Made by a program: the position numbers and the translations under genes. From assembly GCF_023159225.1 (NCBI RefSeq), contig NC_063181.1:24454073-24518072 (forward strand): 64,000 bases of DNA. Direction: 5' to 3'. Positions 21,169-32,126 of the stretch are shown here, piece after piece (the stretch's first letter is position 1; each line of letters begins with the position of its first letter). The notes under the pieces were generated by a model. That model made no database searches. It was given only the letters and a program-made list of their open reading frames with translations, and was not told the origin of the DNA. This DNA comes from Perognathus longimembris pacificus (lineage: Eukaryota; Chordata; Mammalia; Rodentia; Heteromyidae).

Positions 21169-21371
21169 GGCTGGGAATATGTCTTAGTTGTAGAGTGCTT
21201 GCCTTGCATATGTGAAGTCCAGGGTTCAATTCCTCAGCACCACATAAATAGAAAAAGCCAGAAGCACTGTGGCTCAACTGGTAGTGTGTTAGCCTGAAGC
21301 AAAAACAAGCCAGGGACAGTGCTCAGGCCCAGAGTTCAAGCCTCAGGACTGGTAAAATAAATAAATAAATA
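21169..21371 (+). mobile_element. IDL-Geo SINE, sense
   Basis: Full dimer ending in (AAAT)n. Perfect TSD 'aattcctatggtt' at 21156-21168 and 21372-21384. It sits about 25 bp from an antisense copy, giving a head-to-head inverted pair. Confidence 0.95.
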
Positions 21372-21479
21372 AATTCCTATGGTTTCCACAAAACTAATTT
21401 TTGGTGGTAAAGCAATCAGTTTAAGTAAAAAAAAAAAAAAAAGATGCCTTTCTGGATTGTTTCATAGTTTGAAAGTATT

Positions 21480-21693
21480 GGGGCTGGGGATATAACCTAG
21501 TGGCAAGAGCGCCTGCCTCGGATACACAAGGCCCTAGGTTCAATTCCCCAGCACCACATATACAGAAAACGGCCAGAAGCGGCGCTGTGGCTCAAGTGGC
21601 AGAGTGCTAGCCTTGAGCAAAAAGAAGCCAGGGACAGTGCTCAGGCCCTGAGTCCAAGGCCCAGGACTGGCCAAAAAAAAAAAAAAAAAAAAA
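21480..21693 (+). mobile_element. IDL-Geo SINE, young subfamily
   Basis: Shares the young diagnostics 'ctgcctcggatacac' and 'gccctaggttc' in the left monomer. Long A-tail of more than 20 bases. Short TSD 'aaagtatt' on both sides. Confidence 0.96.
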
Positions 21694-21767
21694 AAGTATT
21701 AAACACTCTGTCTTTTCATGCTTTTTCATCTTCAATTTATAGATCCTGGCTTTGGATGGATAATAAA

Positions 21768-22125
21768 AGCTGGTGCCAGTGGGCTTATACCTGTAATCCT
21801 AGCTACTTAGGAGGCTGAGGATCCAGGTTCCTGGCCAACCTGGGCAGAAAAGTTCACTAGACTCAGTCTCCAAAATAAGGAGCAAAAAGCATGGCTAGAA
21901 ACATGGCTCAAGTAGTAGACCACTAGCCTAGGAAGCTTGAAGCTTTTGAGTCCATATCTTAATATGCCCCACATACCCACCAGAAAAAAGAACAGTCAAA
22001 ACAGCTGGATGTGTTGGCACATGCCTACAATCTCTCTGGAAAGGTAAGGTCTTCGTATGAAAGTTTGAGGCCAGCCTGAGCTACATATTAAGTTCAATAC
22101 TACCCTGGTTTACTGTTGTGAAACC
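21768..22125 (+). mobile_element. B1 and ID-like SINE cluster
   Basis: A B1 body ('gtgccagtgggcttatac', 'cctgtaatcctagctactta'), then an ID/Geo-like tail ('acatggctcaagtagtagac'), then a second B1 ('ggatgtgttggcacatgc', 'gaggccagcctgagctac'). Confidence 0.75.
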
Positions 22126-22336
22126 TTGATGGAAGGAAAGATAAGATGGAGGAAGGGAAGAAGGAAAGAAGGAAGGGAAGAGCTGCTTCTAATACTGACT
22201 ACTAGTCATAGGTTAGGTTCAGATAATCAGAAATAAGAAAGAAAACAGAGCCAGCCATGCTTGAAATACCGTAAGACTGAAAGAGAGAAGGAAATATGTG
22301 GACCAAGCAATACAAGGCTGTAAGCATTGCCATACT

Positions 22337-22466
22337 TGAAGTGCTAGCCTTGAGCAAAAAGAAGCCAGGGACAGTGCTCAGGCCCTGAGTTCAGACCCCA
22401 GAACCAGAAAAAAAAAGTGAAATACATTTGAAATAATTTCAATTTTGGAATGAAGCTCAGTCTACA
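22337..22466 (+). repeat. Inverted duplicate of 20914-21042
   Basis: Starts 'tgaagtgctagccttgagc', runs through the Geo 3' half and A-run, then continues into 50 bp identical to the reverse complement of the unique flank of the source SINE ('gtgaaatacatttgaaataa' to 'gctcagtctaca'). The private 'tgaagtgct' of the source is shared. There is no A-tail after the transduced flank. Confidence 0.92.
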
Positions 22467-22469
22467 ACT

Positions 22470-23330
22470 CTGAATATACTTGAGTATATTCACACTGGGT
22501 GAACCAGGCTGACACAGCCAGATCAAGAATACCAGCTTTGTTAGCCCACCATCCATGGAGTTATACTCAAATTCTCTCCATGTTTCTTTGGATTTACTTC
22601 TTATTTATTGAGAGCTTTTGTCTTTTCAGTGATGAGGAACCTGTAGAACTATGGCCATGTGTCTCACAGTCTATTCAGTTGATGTCATGCTTTCATAAGT
22701 TCTGACAAACTTTTATTTATCCCGATTGAAAAATTATCTTGCAACAACACTTATTTTTCATCATAATTTCATTGGTTGATTTTTTTGGCTTATTATTTAC
22801 TTAAGTGTGATCATGGGAAATAGCTACATTATACATTGAGGGCACAAGGAAAGTAAATGAAAATAAACTTTCTATGTGCAATGAACAACACAAAGATGGT
22901 CATATGTGAAACCAAAGAGAATATATCAATATATTCTGATATCAATATATCAGTTTTCCTTAAATGATGAGATTATGGGTTGTATTTTTCCTGTTGAAAA
23001 ATTATCATTTTTGAAAATTGGTTTATCTTTATAAAAATTTAGATAATCTTTACAGGTGACTTCAGGAATGTTTTTCCTTTAATTCTTAGGACTTTTTGTA
23101 TACAGTCCTTGTAATTTTTAGTTAATATTTTTCATAGAATTTTTAAAGCACCAAATTTCATATCTAACATATCTTGAACTATAGTTTAATTTTTCATTCA
23201 AGTTATGTAGAAGAAAATTTTCCTACTAGTCCAAACCTTTTATCAAAATAGTCATTTTTCAAGAAGATTTGCTTTTATTCTAAATATTGACTCTCAAAAT
23301 AGTCAATAAATGACATAAAGGAACATACCT
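22470..23330. other. AT-rich unique sequence
   Basis: About 850 bp without recognised repeats or coding signal. Low GC, with repeated 'tatcaatat' near 22925-22955. Confidence 0.4.
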
Positions 23331-23332
23331 CC

Positions 23333-23425
23333 CAGACCAAGAGGACACTACTCAAATAGCAGAGCACATGCCTGCAAAGTACAAGGACTCAAGTTCAAAC
23401 CCCAGTACTGCCAAAGAAAAAAGAA
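23333..23425 (+). mobile_element. ID-like SINE monomer
   Basis: tRNA-like monomer with 'agcagagcacatgcctgc' and B box 'caagttcaaaccccagtac', ending in an A/G-rich tail. Confidence 0.7.
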
Positions 23426-23668
23426 AGAAACCCTTTGTGGGATTCAATGCTCCCCAAATAGGAAAATATCTTATAAATTGTGTTTAAAGTTAAACATCAT
23501 GTTTTACCTATGCTATTTGAGAAAGATTAAGAATTTCAAGAAATCTATAACAACTGAAGAATCTTCTCAATGTAAATTTCATTTCACTTATATGCAAATT
23601 TCAATTAATGGATTCATAGCTGTGAAATCCAAATTCTTAGATGCCAAACATGAATGAAGACTCCAAGA
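23425..23668. other. Unique sequence
   Basis: Short AT-rich gap, nothing recognised. Confidence 0.3.
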
Positions 23669-23708
23669 AAAATATCAGCTTTTTTTAAATTTAATTTTAT
23701 TTTTTTTT

Positions 23709-23898
23709 GCCAGTCCTGGGGCTTGAACTCAGGGCCTGAGCACTGTCCCTGGCTTCTTTTTGTTCAAGGCTAGCTCTCTGCCAACTTGAGCCACAGCGCC
23801 GCTTCTGGCCTTTTCTATATATGTAGTGCTGAGGAATTGAACCCAGGGCTTCAGGTATACGAGGCAAGCACTCTTGCCACTAGGCCAAATTCCCAACC
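23709..23898 (-). mobile_element. IDL-Geo dimeric SINE
   Basis: Antisense dimer. Flanking duplication 'aaaatatcagctttt' at about 23670-23684 and 23899-23913. Confidence 0.95.
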
Positions 23899-23914
23899 CA
23901 AAATATCAGCTTTT

Positions 23915-24447
23915 ATGGTAAGATTTTTCTTTCTTTCTGGTACTCTCATATTCACTCAGCACGTTGTCTATTTGGCTTACTCAAATTTCCATAACTAGAT
24001 TAGCAGAAGGCAAAGAAGCAGAGTATCTCATTTAAGAGAATTGAGGAAAGGAATGAAGATGAACATTTCCTGAAGTCTAAAATGTTAGGAAGTATATTTG
24101 TACCTGCAGGAGTCCCGCTTCCACTCTAAAGCCCCTCGGCCTTGTATTAAGTTGTTCTCCTCTATGCCCTTTAAGGGCCAACATGGCTTCCTTCTGGTTG
24201 GCCGATGTCCTCACAGGAAGGAAAAAAGGAAGCTGCTATGGATCTACTCTGCTGTGTGTATTTTGAGAATAGAATGCTGTGTACGTTTCTCCTTAACTTG
24301 ACATTTAAATGCACAACCCCAGTTTAGAAACTTTGGAAAAAGTAGGTGCTTCGGTTTCCTCAGTACCTCTTCTGAACATTTCTCATAGGTATATATTACA
24401 TCAACATGACACATGTGTCACTTGAGCACAGAGTTGAACAATTACAG
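23915..24447. other. Unique sequence, no gene seen
   Basis: A 67-residue frame at 24098-24301 shows no recognised domain. No repeat recognised. Confidence 0.35.
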
Positions 24448-24448
24448 A

Positions 24449-24866
24449 TGGTGCTCTGGTTTGCATATGCTTTGCCCTCAAAGGTTCATGTGTTGATAGC
24501 CCGGCCCCCAGATTAAAGATTCTGGCCCAGGATCTAAGTGGATGGATCCAGTAGAAAGTGTACCACCTTCAAAAAGACTGGTGGGATGCTCTTAAGACCC
24601 TGGGTAGTTCTTAACACAGTAGGTTGTCATGGAAAAAAAAAATCTGTTCTCTGAATCCTAACTTCCTGTGTTACCAGGTGATCTTATTTTTGCATGAGTT
24701 TCTACCCATGCCATCTTGTGATGCAGTCACAAGGTCCTCACCAGAGCTGACAAGATGCTGGTGCCGTGCTCTTGAATATCTAGTATGTGAGCTAACAAAC
24801 CTTATTTCTTTCTAACACACCCAGTGCCAGGTACCCTGTTATCACAACAAAAAGCAGACTAATACA
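24449..24866 (+). mobile_element. ERVL-MaLR solo LTR, sense
   Basis: Starts 'tggtgctctggtttgcatat' and ends 'gcagactaatacata', matching the MST/THE1/MT layout. Internal landmarks are 'aggttcatgtgttg', 'ctcaccagagctgacaagat' and 'gctggtgccgtgctcttg'. Promoter/polyadenylation LTR only, no viral genes. Confidence 0.85.
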
Positions 24867-24869
24867 TAT

Positions 24870-25838
24870 AATGAACAATGAAGCCCAGCAAGGACTTAAC
24901 CAATGGAAAGGCTAAGAAGGCTTCCAGTAAGTACTGGGATTTGAGCTCTATCTTAAAGAATAGCTTAAAAGCAAACAGTAGAGTAATTAAAAATGTTTAT
25001 ATGTGTATCCTCAGTTACTAATATCTAGCCTTTAAAGACCTTGACAGAAATTTTAAAGCTTTTAAACATCTGCTCAACCCAGAGAGAGCACCAATTTGAT
25101 CCTATTGTCCCCAGATAGTTATATTTTAAAACCAAAAGGATTTTCCTGAATTATATATTCAAGATATTGGCAAAGATGGAAATTTTTCTCAATTAAAATT
25201 GGGCATGGGAGGGAGAATCATAGAACAACATGTGGAAGAAATGTACATATTTAGTAAGATCTCTAAGGCAGCTTCTCAGCCTCTGATACTACAGATGGAA
25301 AACTGACATTTCAACTGACTCCAGAGGAATGAAAAGGAAAAGGTGAAATCACCAGATGAATGCCTGCAGACATGAATTTCTGGCACTCATAGGCACCCAT
25401 TAGTGGACAGAGCTGTTAACAATGATGGTAGACCTATTCATGGTCACATGCAAGAGACATGGAAGAACAGCCTCAAGGTGTTCCTTAACTCAGCATTTCA
25501 CTCACAAGTTACTTTAATTAGGTGATGTCTATTCCATAATACCAAACATCTGGTGGAAATTAAAATGTCTTATATCCAGATGCTTAGCTTATGATCATGC
25601 AGGCAGAACACCTACCTGTGCATGAAAATAGTCTTTTACTCAGATGGTGAGAGGATGCATTATAACCTAGCTCCAGCTCTTTCTCGGAGCCCCACGAGTG
25701 GCCCCCATCAGGGCTTTGCAGTCAAGGCCTGTGTCTGCCAATGTGAGCACAGAGGACCGCTGTGACTCCTGGACTGCCATCTGTGTGGGGCAGGTGTCTT
25801 CTTGGGCTATTTGTATGTGTAAACCTGAAGTAGAAAAT

Positions 25839-25840
<2 letters not shown>
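24870..25840. other. Unique sequence, no gene seen
   Basis: About 970 bp with no recognised repeat. The frame at 25698-25910 runs into a CA repeat and is not supported. Confidence 0.4.

Positions 25841-25841
<1 letters not shown>

Positions 25842-25883
<42 letters not shown>
25842..25883 (+). repeat. (CA)n microsatellite
   Basis: About 20 perfect CA units. Confidence 0.97.
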
Positions 25884-25884
<1 letters not shown>

Positions 25885-25885
<1 letters not shown>

Positions 25886-26288
25886 CAGAGTGTGTTTCAA
25901 AGCAAAGTAAATCCAGCGCTCTTTAATTAGAAAAAAAATTTGCTATTTCATGTGGCTCAAGAAAATGTGGAAGCTGCTTGTGTAAGTCAGTTCCAGTCTA
26001 AATTCTTGAGAACAAGTAAGATGTGCATCCCTTAGCATTTTCAGGTTGACACAAAATTAGCCATCATATGTACATATGTGTGTGTCCATGTTACACATAT
26101 GTATGTATATATGACAGGATAGAGCGAGGGGCAGATATTCAGTCACAAACAAAACTTAAACATATGTCTAATTCTTTCTGTTGACTTTGTCTGACACATT
26201 TTGTTAGAATAGCCCATTTCCCTGAGACTGGTGAGAGATTTGAATCAAACTAAGGATTTTCAGCTTTTACCATCTAAGTAAAGAAAAA
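25885..26288. other. Unique sequence
   Basis: Contains a short 'catatgtatgtatata' patch at 26094-26112. No gene signal. Confidence 0.35.
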
Positions 26289-26289
26289 A

Positions 26290-26492
26290 AGGGACTGAGA
26301 ATATGGCCTAGTGGCAAGAGTGCTTGCCTCCTACACATGAAGCTCTCGGTTCGATTCCTCAGCACCACATATATGGAAAACGGCCAGAAGGGGCGCTGTG
26401 GCTCAGGTGGCAGAGTGCTAACCTTGAGCGGGAAGAAGCCAGGGACAGTACTCAGGCCCTGAGTCCAAGGCCCAGGACTGGCAAAAAAAAAA
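26290..26492 (+). mobile_element. IDL-Geo SINE, mosaic subfamily
   Basis: The right monomer carries the young 'ttgagcgggaagaag' marker, but the left monomer has the older 'gtgcttgcctcctacacatg' form. The A-tail is short. Such a mix suggests an intermediate subfamily or recombination between copies. Confidence 0.94.
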
Positions 26493-26499
26493 AGCATGG

Positions 26500-26920
26500 A
26501 AACTAGTCTCTGAATAGAAAGTATGATCCAAGTACTCTGTTGGATGCTTCAACACTTTATCTCACAGATGCGTTGTTCCCTTGAGGTTGGGAGATTTAAT
26601 TCCTAATTTAGGATTTTGTCCTCTTTACCCAATCTGCAGGAACAGAGGTCCCTTACTGGCACTTCTGCTCCCACTTTTGTTTCCCAACAAAAATACTCAG
26701 AGCACTTTTGTTCTCAGAAGTACTAAAATGTTATTGAAATATACCATGCCACTTTTCACTCAAGCTCTTTATATATTTTCTGTAGCAATCTTAGGATAAA
26801 ATTCCCATTCCCTTCAATGGTTTACAAACCCCTCTGCACAGGATGTAGCTCAGGCTTACCTGCCTGATTTCACACTGGACTGTAGGAATATTCTTTTCCC
26901 TGCCCAGTATACTTCAGAAT
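26500..26920. other. Unique sequence, no gene seen
   Basis: Nothing recognised. Confidence 0.35.
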
Positions 26921-26924
26921 AAGG

Positions 26925-27243
26925 ATCAGCCCACAGTAGCCAACTGCCTATTTTTATCCAGCCCTTGAACCAAAAATGCTTTTTATATTTTTTAATGGAT
27001 AGGAGAAAAAATCAAAAGAAGAACAGTACATTGTGACACTTGAAAATTATGTGCAATTCAAATTTCAGACCATAAATAAAGTTGTAGTGCAAACCAGACA
27101 TGCTTATTCATTTATGTATGGTCCAGGATTGCTTTGGCACTAAAAAACAGAAGAGTGGTTGTGACCCAGTCTGGATGGCTCAGGAACTTTAAATATTTAT
27201 CAGTTGGCTCTTTACAAAAGAAGTTTGCCAATCCTTGCTATGA
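26925..27243 (+). mobile_element. hAT-Charlie-type non-autonomous DNA transposon
   Basis: The left end 'atcagcccacagtagccaac' and the right end 'ttggctctttacaaaagaag' 'tttgccaatccttgct' are the diverged inverted termini of a common mammalian hAT fossil (…GGCAAACT ends). Internal 'aaatttcagaccataaataa' also matches that family's layout. Non-coding. Confidence 0.7.
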
Positions 27244-27244
27244 G

Positions 27245-27895
27245 CACACACTGGCCTCCTTTTTGCCCCTAAAACTCAACCCTCCTAAGACTTTTCATTT
27301 CCTAGTCTCTTCCTGAAATGTTCTTCCTCAGCTTTTTTGCATGGCTGGTTCATCTTTATAGGGTAACACTTAATTTGCACAAACCAACTGAAGGTTACAA
27401 ACTATTAGACTATCTCTTACCAAGTGCTAGTAAGAGAGCCCTGGATGGAGAAATTTGGTTTAGGATTTCTTCCTTCAGTGGTAGTAGTAAGGAAGTGAGA
27501 AGTTTTTTGTGGGCATGATTGGCTCTGACTTCCATTGTCATAGTGGTACCATATGCAACCAGTATGAATGGATGTTCTCCCTCTTGCACCCAGGAGAGTA
27601 GGAAGCTGGAGGAAGAGGCTGTGTGGATTCCCTACCCCAAACTCTGGGAACCAGAGATGTCACTGAAACTCTCCCTGTGTCATCTCTCTATCTCCAGTCC
27701 ATCAAGGCCAACAAGGTAATAAGCACAGAGCCTTGATTTCTCAGTGTAACCAAGGACATGGGACCTTCAACAGAGGCTGGAGGCTTCTGCTCATCATCTC
27801 GCACTGGTTGATCCAAGAAGTTGTAAAACCCTCTAGACAAGTGTTAGGTCATTGAATCTGTGGTACAGCCAACATACAGATATCAGAAGACCTCT
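27245..27895. other. Unique sequence, no gene seen
   Basis: Short frames at 27318-27518 and 27519-27719 have no recognised domain or splice support. Confidence 0.35.
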
Positions 27896-27899
27896 CACT

Positions 27900-28025
27900 A
27901 CATCAGTGTAGGACCATATCAAGTCATTCACTCAATCTAAACCTGTTTGCTTATCTGTAAAACATGTAGTACCTTGTCGTCCTAGAGATGAGAGTCAAAT
28001 GATAAAATACTTGTCAAGCTGCTTT
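27900..28025 (+). mobile_element. MIR SINE remnant
   Basis: 'caagtcattcactcaatcta', 'ttgcttatctgtaaaacatg' and 'cctagagatgagagtcaaat' follow the MIR order. Confidence 0.6.
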
Positions 28026-28179
28026 TAAAATTAAGTGTTAAAGGTATACACAATATTTTACTTCGTGGCAGAAACACAAAATCCTACTTAAGGAATATCC
28101 TGTGGTATTTCCCACAATGTTGTAAGTGTCTTAAGTTGACACATCCTTAAAGATATTACTTTGTTCTTAAAGATATAGG

Positions 28180-28325
28180 TAAAGTTAAGCATGGTAGTGC
28201 AGGCCTGTAATCACAATCAGGAACTGAGACAAGGGGATTGAAAGTGTGAGGTTTAAGGCTAGTTTAAGGCTAGCCTGAATTCCCTAGCAAAATGTTGTCT
28301 CTGTGTATACACACATGCATGAGGT
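28180..28325 (+). mobile_element. B1 SINE
   Basis: 'aagcatggtagtgcaggc' 'ctgtaatcacaatcaggaac' with a duplicated 'aggctagtttaaggctagcc' near the end. Confidence 0.7.
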
Positions 28326-28329
28326 TTTT

Positions 28330-28720
28330 GAGGGATGTTTCTAGAATCAAAGTGCATTCTGTAAGATTCAGGGGGCCATCAGAGATGACAAGACAGACTG
28401 AAAGAAGCAAATCACAGAAATTAATGATCAAGGCCTCCTAGGTAAGATAACTCTTACAGTCTGTGACCATTTTAATTTAGAAAGCATATATTTCCCAAAG
28501 CAATTGGTGGAATGGGGCTCACTATAGGAAGTGCTTTAGTGTTGTTACTGAGGACAATGGATACCAAGGGAGCATTGTAAGAGAGGCTATGAGAAAACTT
28601 TTGATCTTGAACTTCGAAGAGAAAACACAGGGTTAGAGAGAAGGCTGGGCTAAGGACAGGTGTTAGGAGAATTTTAGGCCAATGCAAGTGTTCCATGTGC
28701 CTGGCCTTCAAGCCAAGAAA
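28330..28720. other. Unique sequence
   Basis: No repeat or exon recognised. Confidence 0.3.
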
Positions 28721-28724
28721 CATG

Positions 28725-28795
28725 AGTCCTGATCACACTAGCTATGTGAAGTTGATCTCTAAGAGCCTGTTTCCTCCTCTGTAAAATTAAGACTG
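28725..28795 (+). mobile_element. MIR SINE remnant
   Basis: 'ctagctatgtgaagttgatc' and 'tgtttcctcctctgtaaaat' are diagnostic MIR core and tail motifs. Confidence 0.65.
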
Positions 28796-28860
28796 TGTGT
28801 GTTTGAGCGCGCACACACGTGCACATGCGCATGTGCAGATGTACATATATACATGCCTAC

Positions 28861-28887
28861 GTGTTTGTTTGTTTGTTTGTTTGTTTG
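28861..28887 (+). repeat. (GTTT)n microsatellite
   Basis: Six to seven 'gttt' units forming the expanded antisense tail of the next SINE. Confidence 0.9.
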
Positions 28888-29078
28888 CCAGTCCTGGGCC
28901 TTAGACTCAGGGCCTGAGCACTGTCCCTGGCTTCTCTTTGCTCAAGACTAGCACTCTGCCACTTGAGCCACAGCGCCACTTCTGGCCATTTTCTATATAT
29001 GTGGTGCTGGGGAATTGAACCCAGGGCTTCATGTATACGAGGCAAGCACTCTTGCCACTAGGCCATATTCCAAGCCCC
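28888..29078 (-). mobile_element. IDL-Geo dimeric SINE
   Basis: Antisense full dimer. Probable TSD 'acgtgtttg' (28859) and 'atgtgtttt' (29083). Confidence 0.94.
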
Positions 29079-29084
29079 GCTTAT

Positions 29085-29480
29085 GTGTTTTTGAGGAGTA
29101 AACACAATGCCTGGAAAGTGACTGGCCCTATATCCTGCCTGTACTGTCCTAACTGCCATGTCAGTTATGGTTGAGATATGTTCTTTATTACGACAACATT
29201 TCCTCAGTACACTGCGAAGGCTCCAGTATTGAATCATAGCTGGGATGACAAGCTGATAGATCCTGCCAGGTACCAGGAGATGACTCATGACAAGAATACT
29301 ACAGGAATAGAGAAGGTCTCTGCTTGCTCAGGTGCCCAGGAAACAAGAAACATTCACTTGGCTGAAGAATGGAAGTGATTTTGGGATATGAGAGAATTGA
29401 TATAAGGCCAGAGCCAGGGGACTGTTCATAAAGGGACTCTACAGTGACCAACTATGGTCATAAAGGAGAGCCAGCGTCCA
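29085..29480. other. Unique sequence
   Basis: No repeat or exon recognised. Confidence 0.3.
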
Positions 29481-29484
29481 AGTA

Positions 29485-29690
29485 TCAGGTGGATTTGCTT
29501 TAATGATCAAACTTTAACTGCCACAGATTTGAGAAGCAGAATAAGAATTGCAGTAATAAAATAATAGAAGTAGTGTAGTAATAAAACCCTAAAATGTGTG
29601 GCACTGGCTTTGGTACCCAGCAGTAGATAAAGGAAGAGCCTCCTTGAGAATTCTACCAGTGAAGATTTAACTAAAAGAGGCCACCAACCA
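29485..29690. repeat. Diverged repeat unit, partner of 32127-32290
   Basis: Shares ordered blocks with 32127-32290: 'gatggatttgctttaatgat' like, 'agcagaataagaattg', 'taaaatgtgtgg', 'ggctttggtacc', 'agtagataaagg' and 'agtgaagatttaa'. Both are on the same strand. Probably internal sequence of a MaLR/ERVL-type element, as MaLR LTRs lie between them. Family not proven. Confidence 0.6.
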
Positions 29691-29694
29691 AAAA

Positions 29695-30465
29695 AAAAAA
29701 AAAAAGACAGCATGTAAAGATAGGATTGTTGCAAGATATGTGAAGCTAAGATGGTGGGGAATCTACTACAGAACTAGTTGACTGTAGTTGACAGGCCAAT
29801 GTCCCTTATCAGTCACCCATAACGTGCTCACTTCTGCCCACACATTTCCATGTGACACCTTGCTCGGTCTGTCAGTGGCTTCCATGGCTGTGCTCATTTC
29901 CTCATCTGCAAAGAACAAGGACACAGTAGAGATTAGGCCATGTGGGAGACCACTCACACTGGCCAGCAGATATATGTGACCAAGTAAACTCCAAGATCCT
30001 AGCAATCCAGAAGGTTCCATTGGAAGGGATGAACGTGCAAATCCATCTTACAAATGCTAACCCTCTTAGCCACTCACTAACCTCATTGTCTCAGTAACTC
30101 CTGAACACCTTACATGTTGGAGGTTTGAGTTGGGGAGACCAGCCAGGGTTCTGATGAGATACAGGGTACCCCTCATCAGATTCCAGTTAGGGCTTCCTTT
30201 CCCCTATTTTATATCTTACCTTCAATTCCTGACTGCTGGCAGCAGACACAGATGACATACCCCTCAGTATTTCAATAGGATCAGCCAATGCATAAAACAA
30301 GGTAATTGAGTGCTATCAATAAATAACATATAGAGCTGTGTGAAACATGAATACTGGATGTTTTTCAGGGTTTGTTGTAACTTTTCAATACAAATCAACT
30401 TCGTGAATTTCCAAGAAGAAAATACAGACGGGAGCAGTTTACAGACTTGACGTTTCTGTAAGGAA
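29695..30465. other. Unique sequence, no gene seen
   Basis: Poly-A run at 29690-29705. No exon recognised. Confidence 0.35.
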
Positions 30466-30467
30466 TG

Positions 30468-30920
30468 CTAGGGGCTGAAAAATTCATATGCTGAATCCTC
30501 AAATCTAGTACCTCAGAATGTGATTGTATTTGGAGATAAAGCCTTTTCAAAGGTAATTAAGGTAAAATGGGGTCTCTTGGGTGGATCCTAATCCAGCATG
30601 CCTAATATCCTTTGAAGAAAAGGAGATTAGGGCTCAGAGATAGGCACAAGACGTGTACATTCAGATAAATGAGTATGTGAACTCCCAGAAAGCAGCCATT
30701 TGTAAGCTGAGGGGAGAAGACGTTGAAGAAAAAAAATCTGCCAAATTTCAAACATCTAGCATTGTAAGATGCCGCTTATTTACTTATATACTTATTTATT
30801 TATTTGTGAGGGCGGTCAAAACTGGGGTTTGAACTCAGGGTCTCTGACTCATGTCCATTCTTCAGGCATGAAACAAGCAATCTCTGCTATTTAAGTCACA
30901 ATTCCTAGGAAACTAATACA
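30468..30920 (+). mobile_element. MLT1-type MaLR LTR with ID insertion
   Basis: 'aattcatatgctgaatcctc' and 'cagaatgtgattgtatttgg' 'agataaagcc' are classic MLT1 5' motifs. The 3' end reads 'taagtcacaattcctaggaa' 'actaatacag'. An antisense ID-like fragment ('ggggtttgaactcaggg', about 30785-30890) interrupts it. LTR only, no viral genes. Confidence 0.82.
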
Positions 30921-31082
30921 GAAAAACTACTAACTTAGTGATCAGAGAGATACTAGAATAGTATTAACCACCCTTTTAACACTGTCTTATTAAAACTTCT
31001 GAACTTTAATTATTTGTTAAGCTAGTATCACAAATTTATAATCATCAAATTTCCCCAACCTTTGTGTAAATTCTTCACATTT

Positions 31083-31475
31083 TGTTATGGTTCTGATGTG
31101 GCTACCCTCACAAAGCTTAAGTTGGATTATAATTATCCAGTTTAGTGATATTAAGAGGTGACAGACCCTTTAAAAAGTAGCAGCTAAAGGGAGATAATTA
31201 GACCTTAGACCGTTGGAGATGCTACTTGGAAAAGATTAATGAGTGTTTCTCAGATGAAGTTCTTGTGAGAGTGGATCACTATAAAAGAACAAGACTGGCC
31301 CCTCCCCCAGACTTTGCTTTCATCTCACCATGTGATCACTGTTGCAAGCAATCCTACCATTGTAATTCTCAGGTTGATAGAACTGGCTGATTGTGATTTT
31401 CAGCTTCTAAAACTGTGAAGTACTTATTTATACATTACCCAACATCAAGTATTTTGTGATAGTAATGGAAGACTA
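31083..31475 (+). mobile_element. ERVL-MaLR solo LTR, sense
   Basis: Starts 'tgttatggttctgatgtggc', with 'gatattaagaggtgacagac', a TATA-like 'cactataaaagaac' and 'ctcaccatgtgatcactg'. It ends 'gatagtaatggaagactaa'. MST/MT-like layout. Lies 160 bp downstream of the MLT1-type LTR in the same orientation. Confidence 0.82.
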
Positions 31476-31479
31476 AATC

Positions 31480-32125
31480 CTCCAATGACAAGTGCCTATC
31501 ATTACAGATGGAAAAAAACAAAAACACTTCATTCATAGGGTACACTCCCAATTCCTGGGCAGGAGTTTGGAGACTATGGTGGCTCTGTATTGTGTTAATG
31601 TAGCTGAAATTGTGATTTCCGAAAATCCTGAGCAAAATTTTGAATGCATAAGTGAAATGGCAGCAAAGTCTACCATCAAGAAGTCTGTACAGAGTCAGGT
31701 GTTAACCCTACATCTTCGGAACCCACAGGACACCGAGTATCTACTGGCTCATTTCATTAGTACCATGACCGTATGGTATCATATGGTACCATGTGGGTCT
31801 ACAGGCTCACACCAGAACTGTTTTTCTTCTGCTTTTCTGAATTCTGGGCTAGGTTTGTGAGCAGTTCAATGGTTCACTCATTGGCGTGAGAGGGTTGACA
31901 GGCATCGCTGATCTGCAAAGAAGGCATGGGGTCAGTTCCTCCATGTGTTAGGGTCCACCACATACATGCAAGATGCCTAGTAAAGTCTGCTCTCTTCCAC
32001 TTCACATCCATTCTCCCCTCATGAATCCAGCTCGGTTGGCCTCAGGCCCAAGTTTGGATACAGCGATGGCAGTTTAGATAGACTGTTAGCCAGTTCCTAT
32101 AACCATACAATCGCCACCACAAAAA
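31480..32125. other. Unique sequence with an unassigned 122-residue frame
   Basis: The frame at 31492-31860 (122 residues) shows no recognised domain. It begins in LTR-adjacent sequence and is not supported as a gene. Confidence 0.3.
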
Positions 32126-32126
32126 T

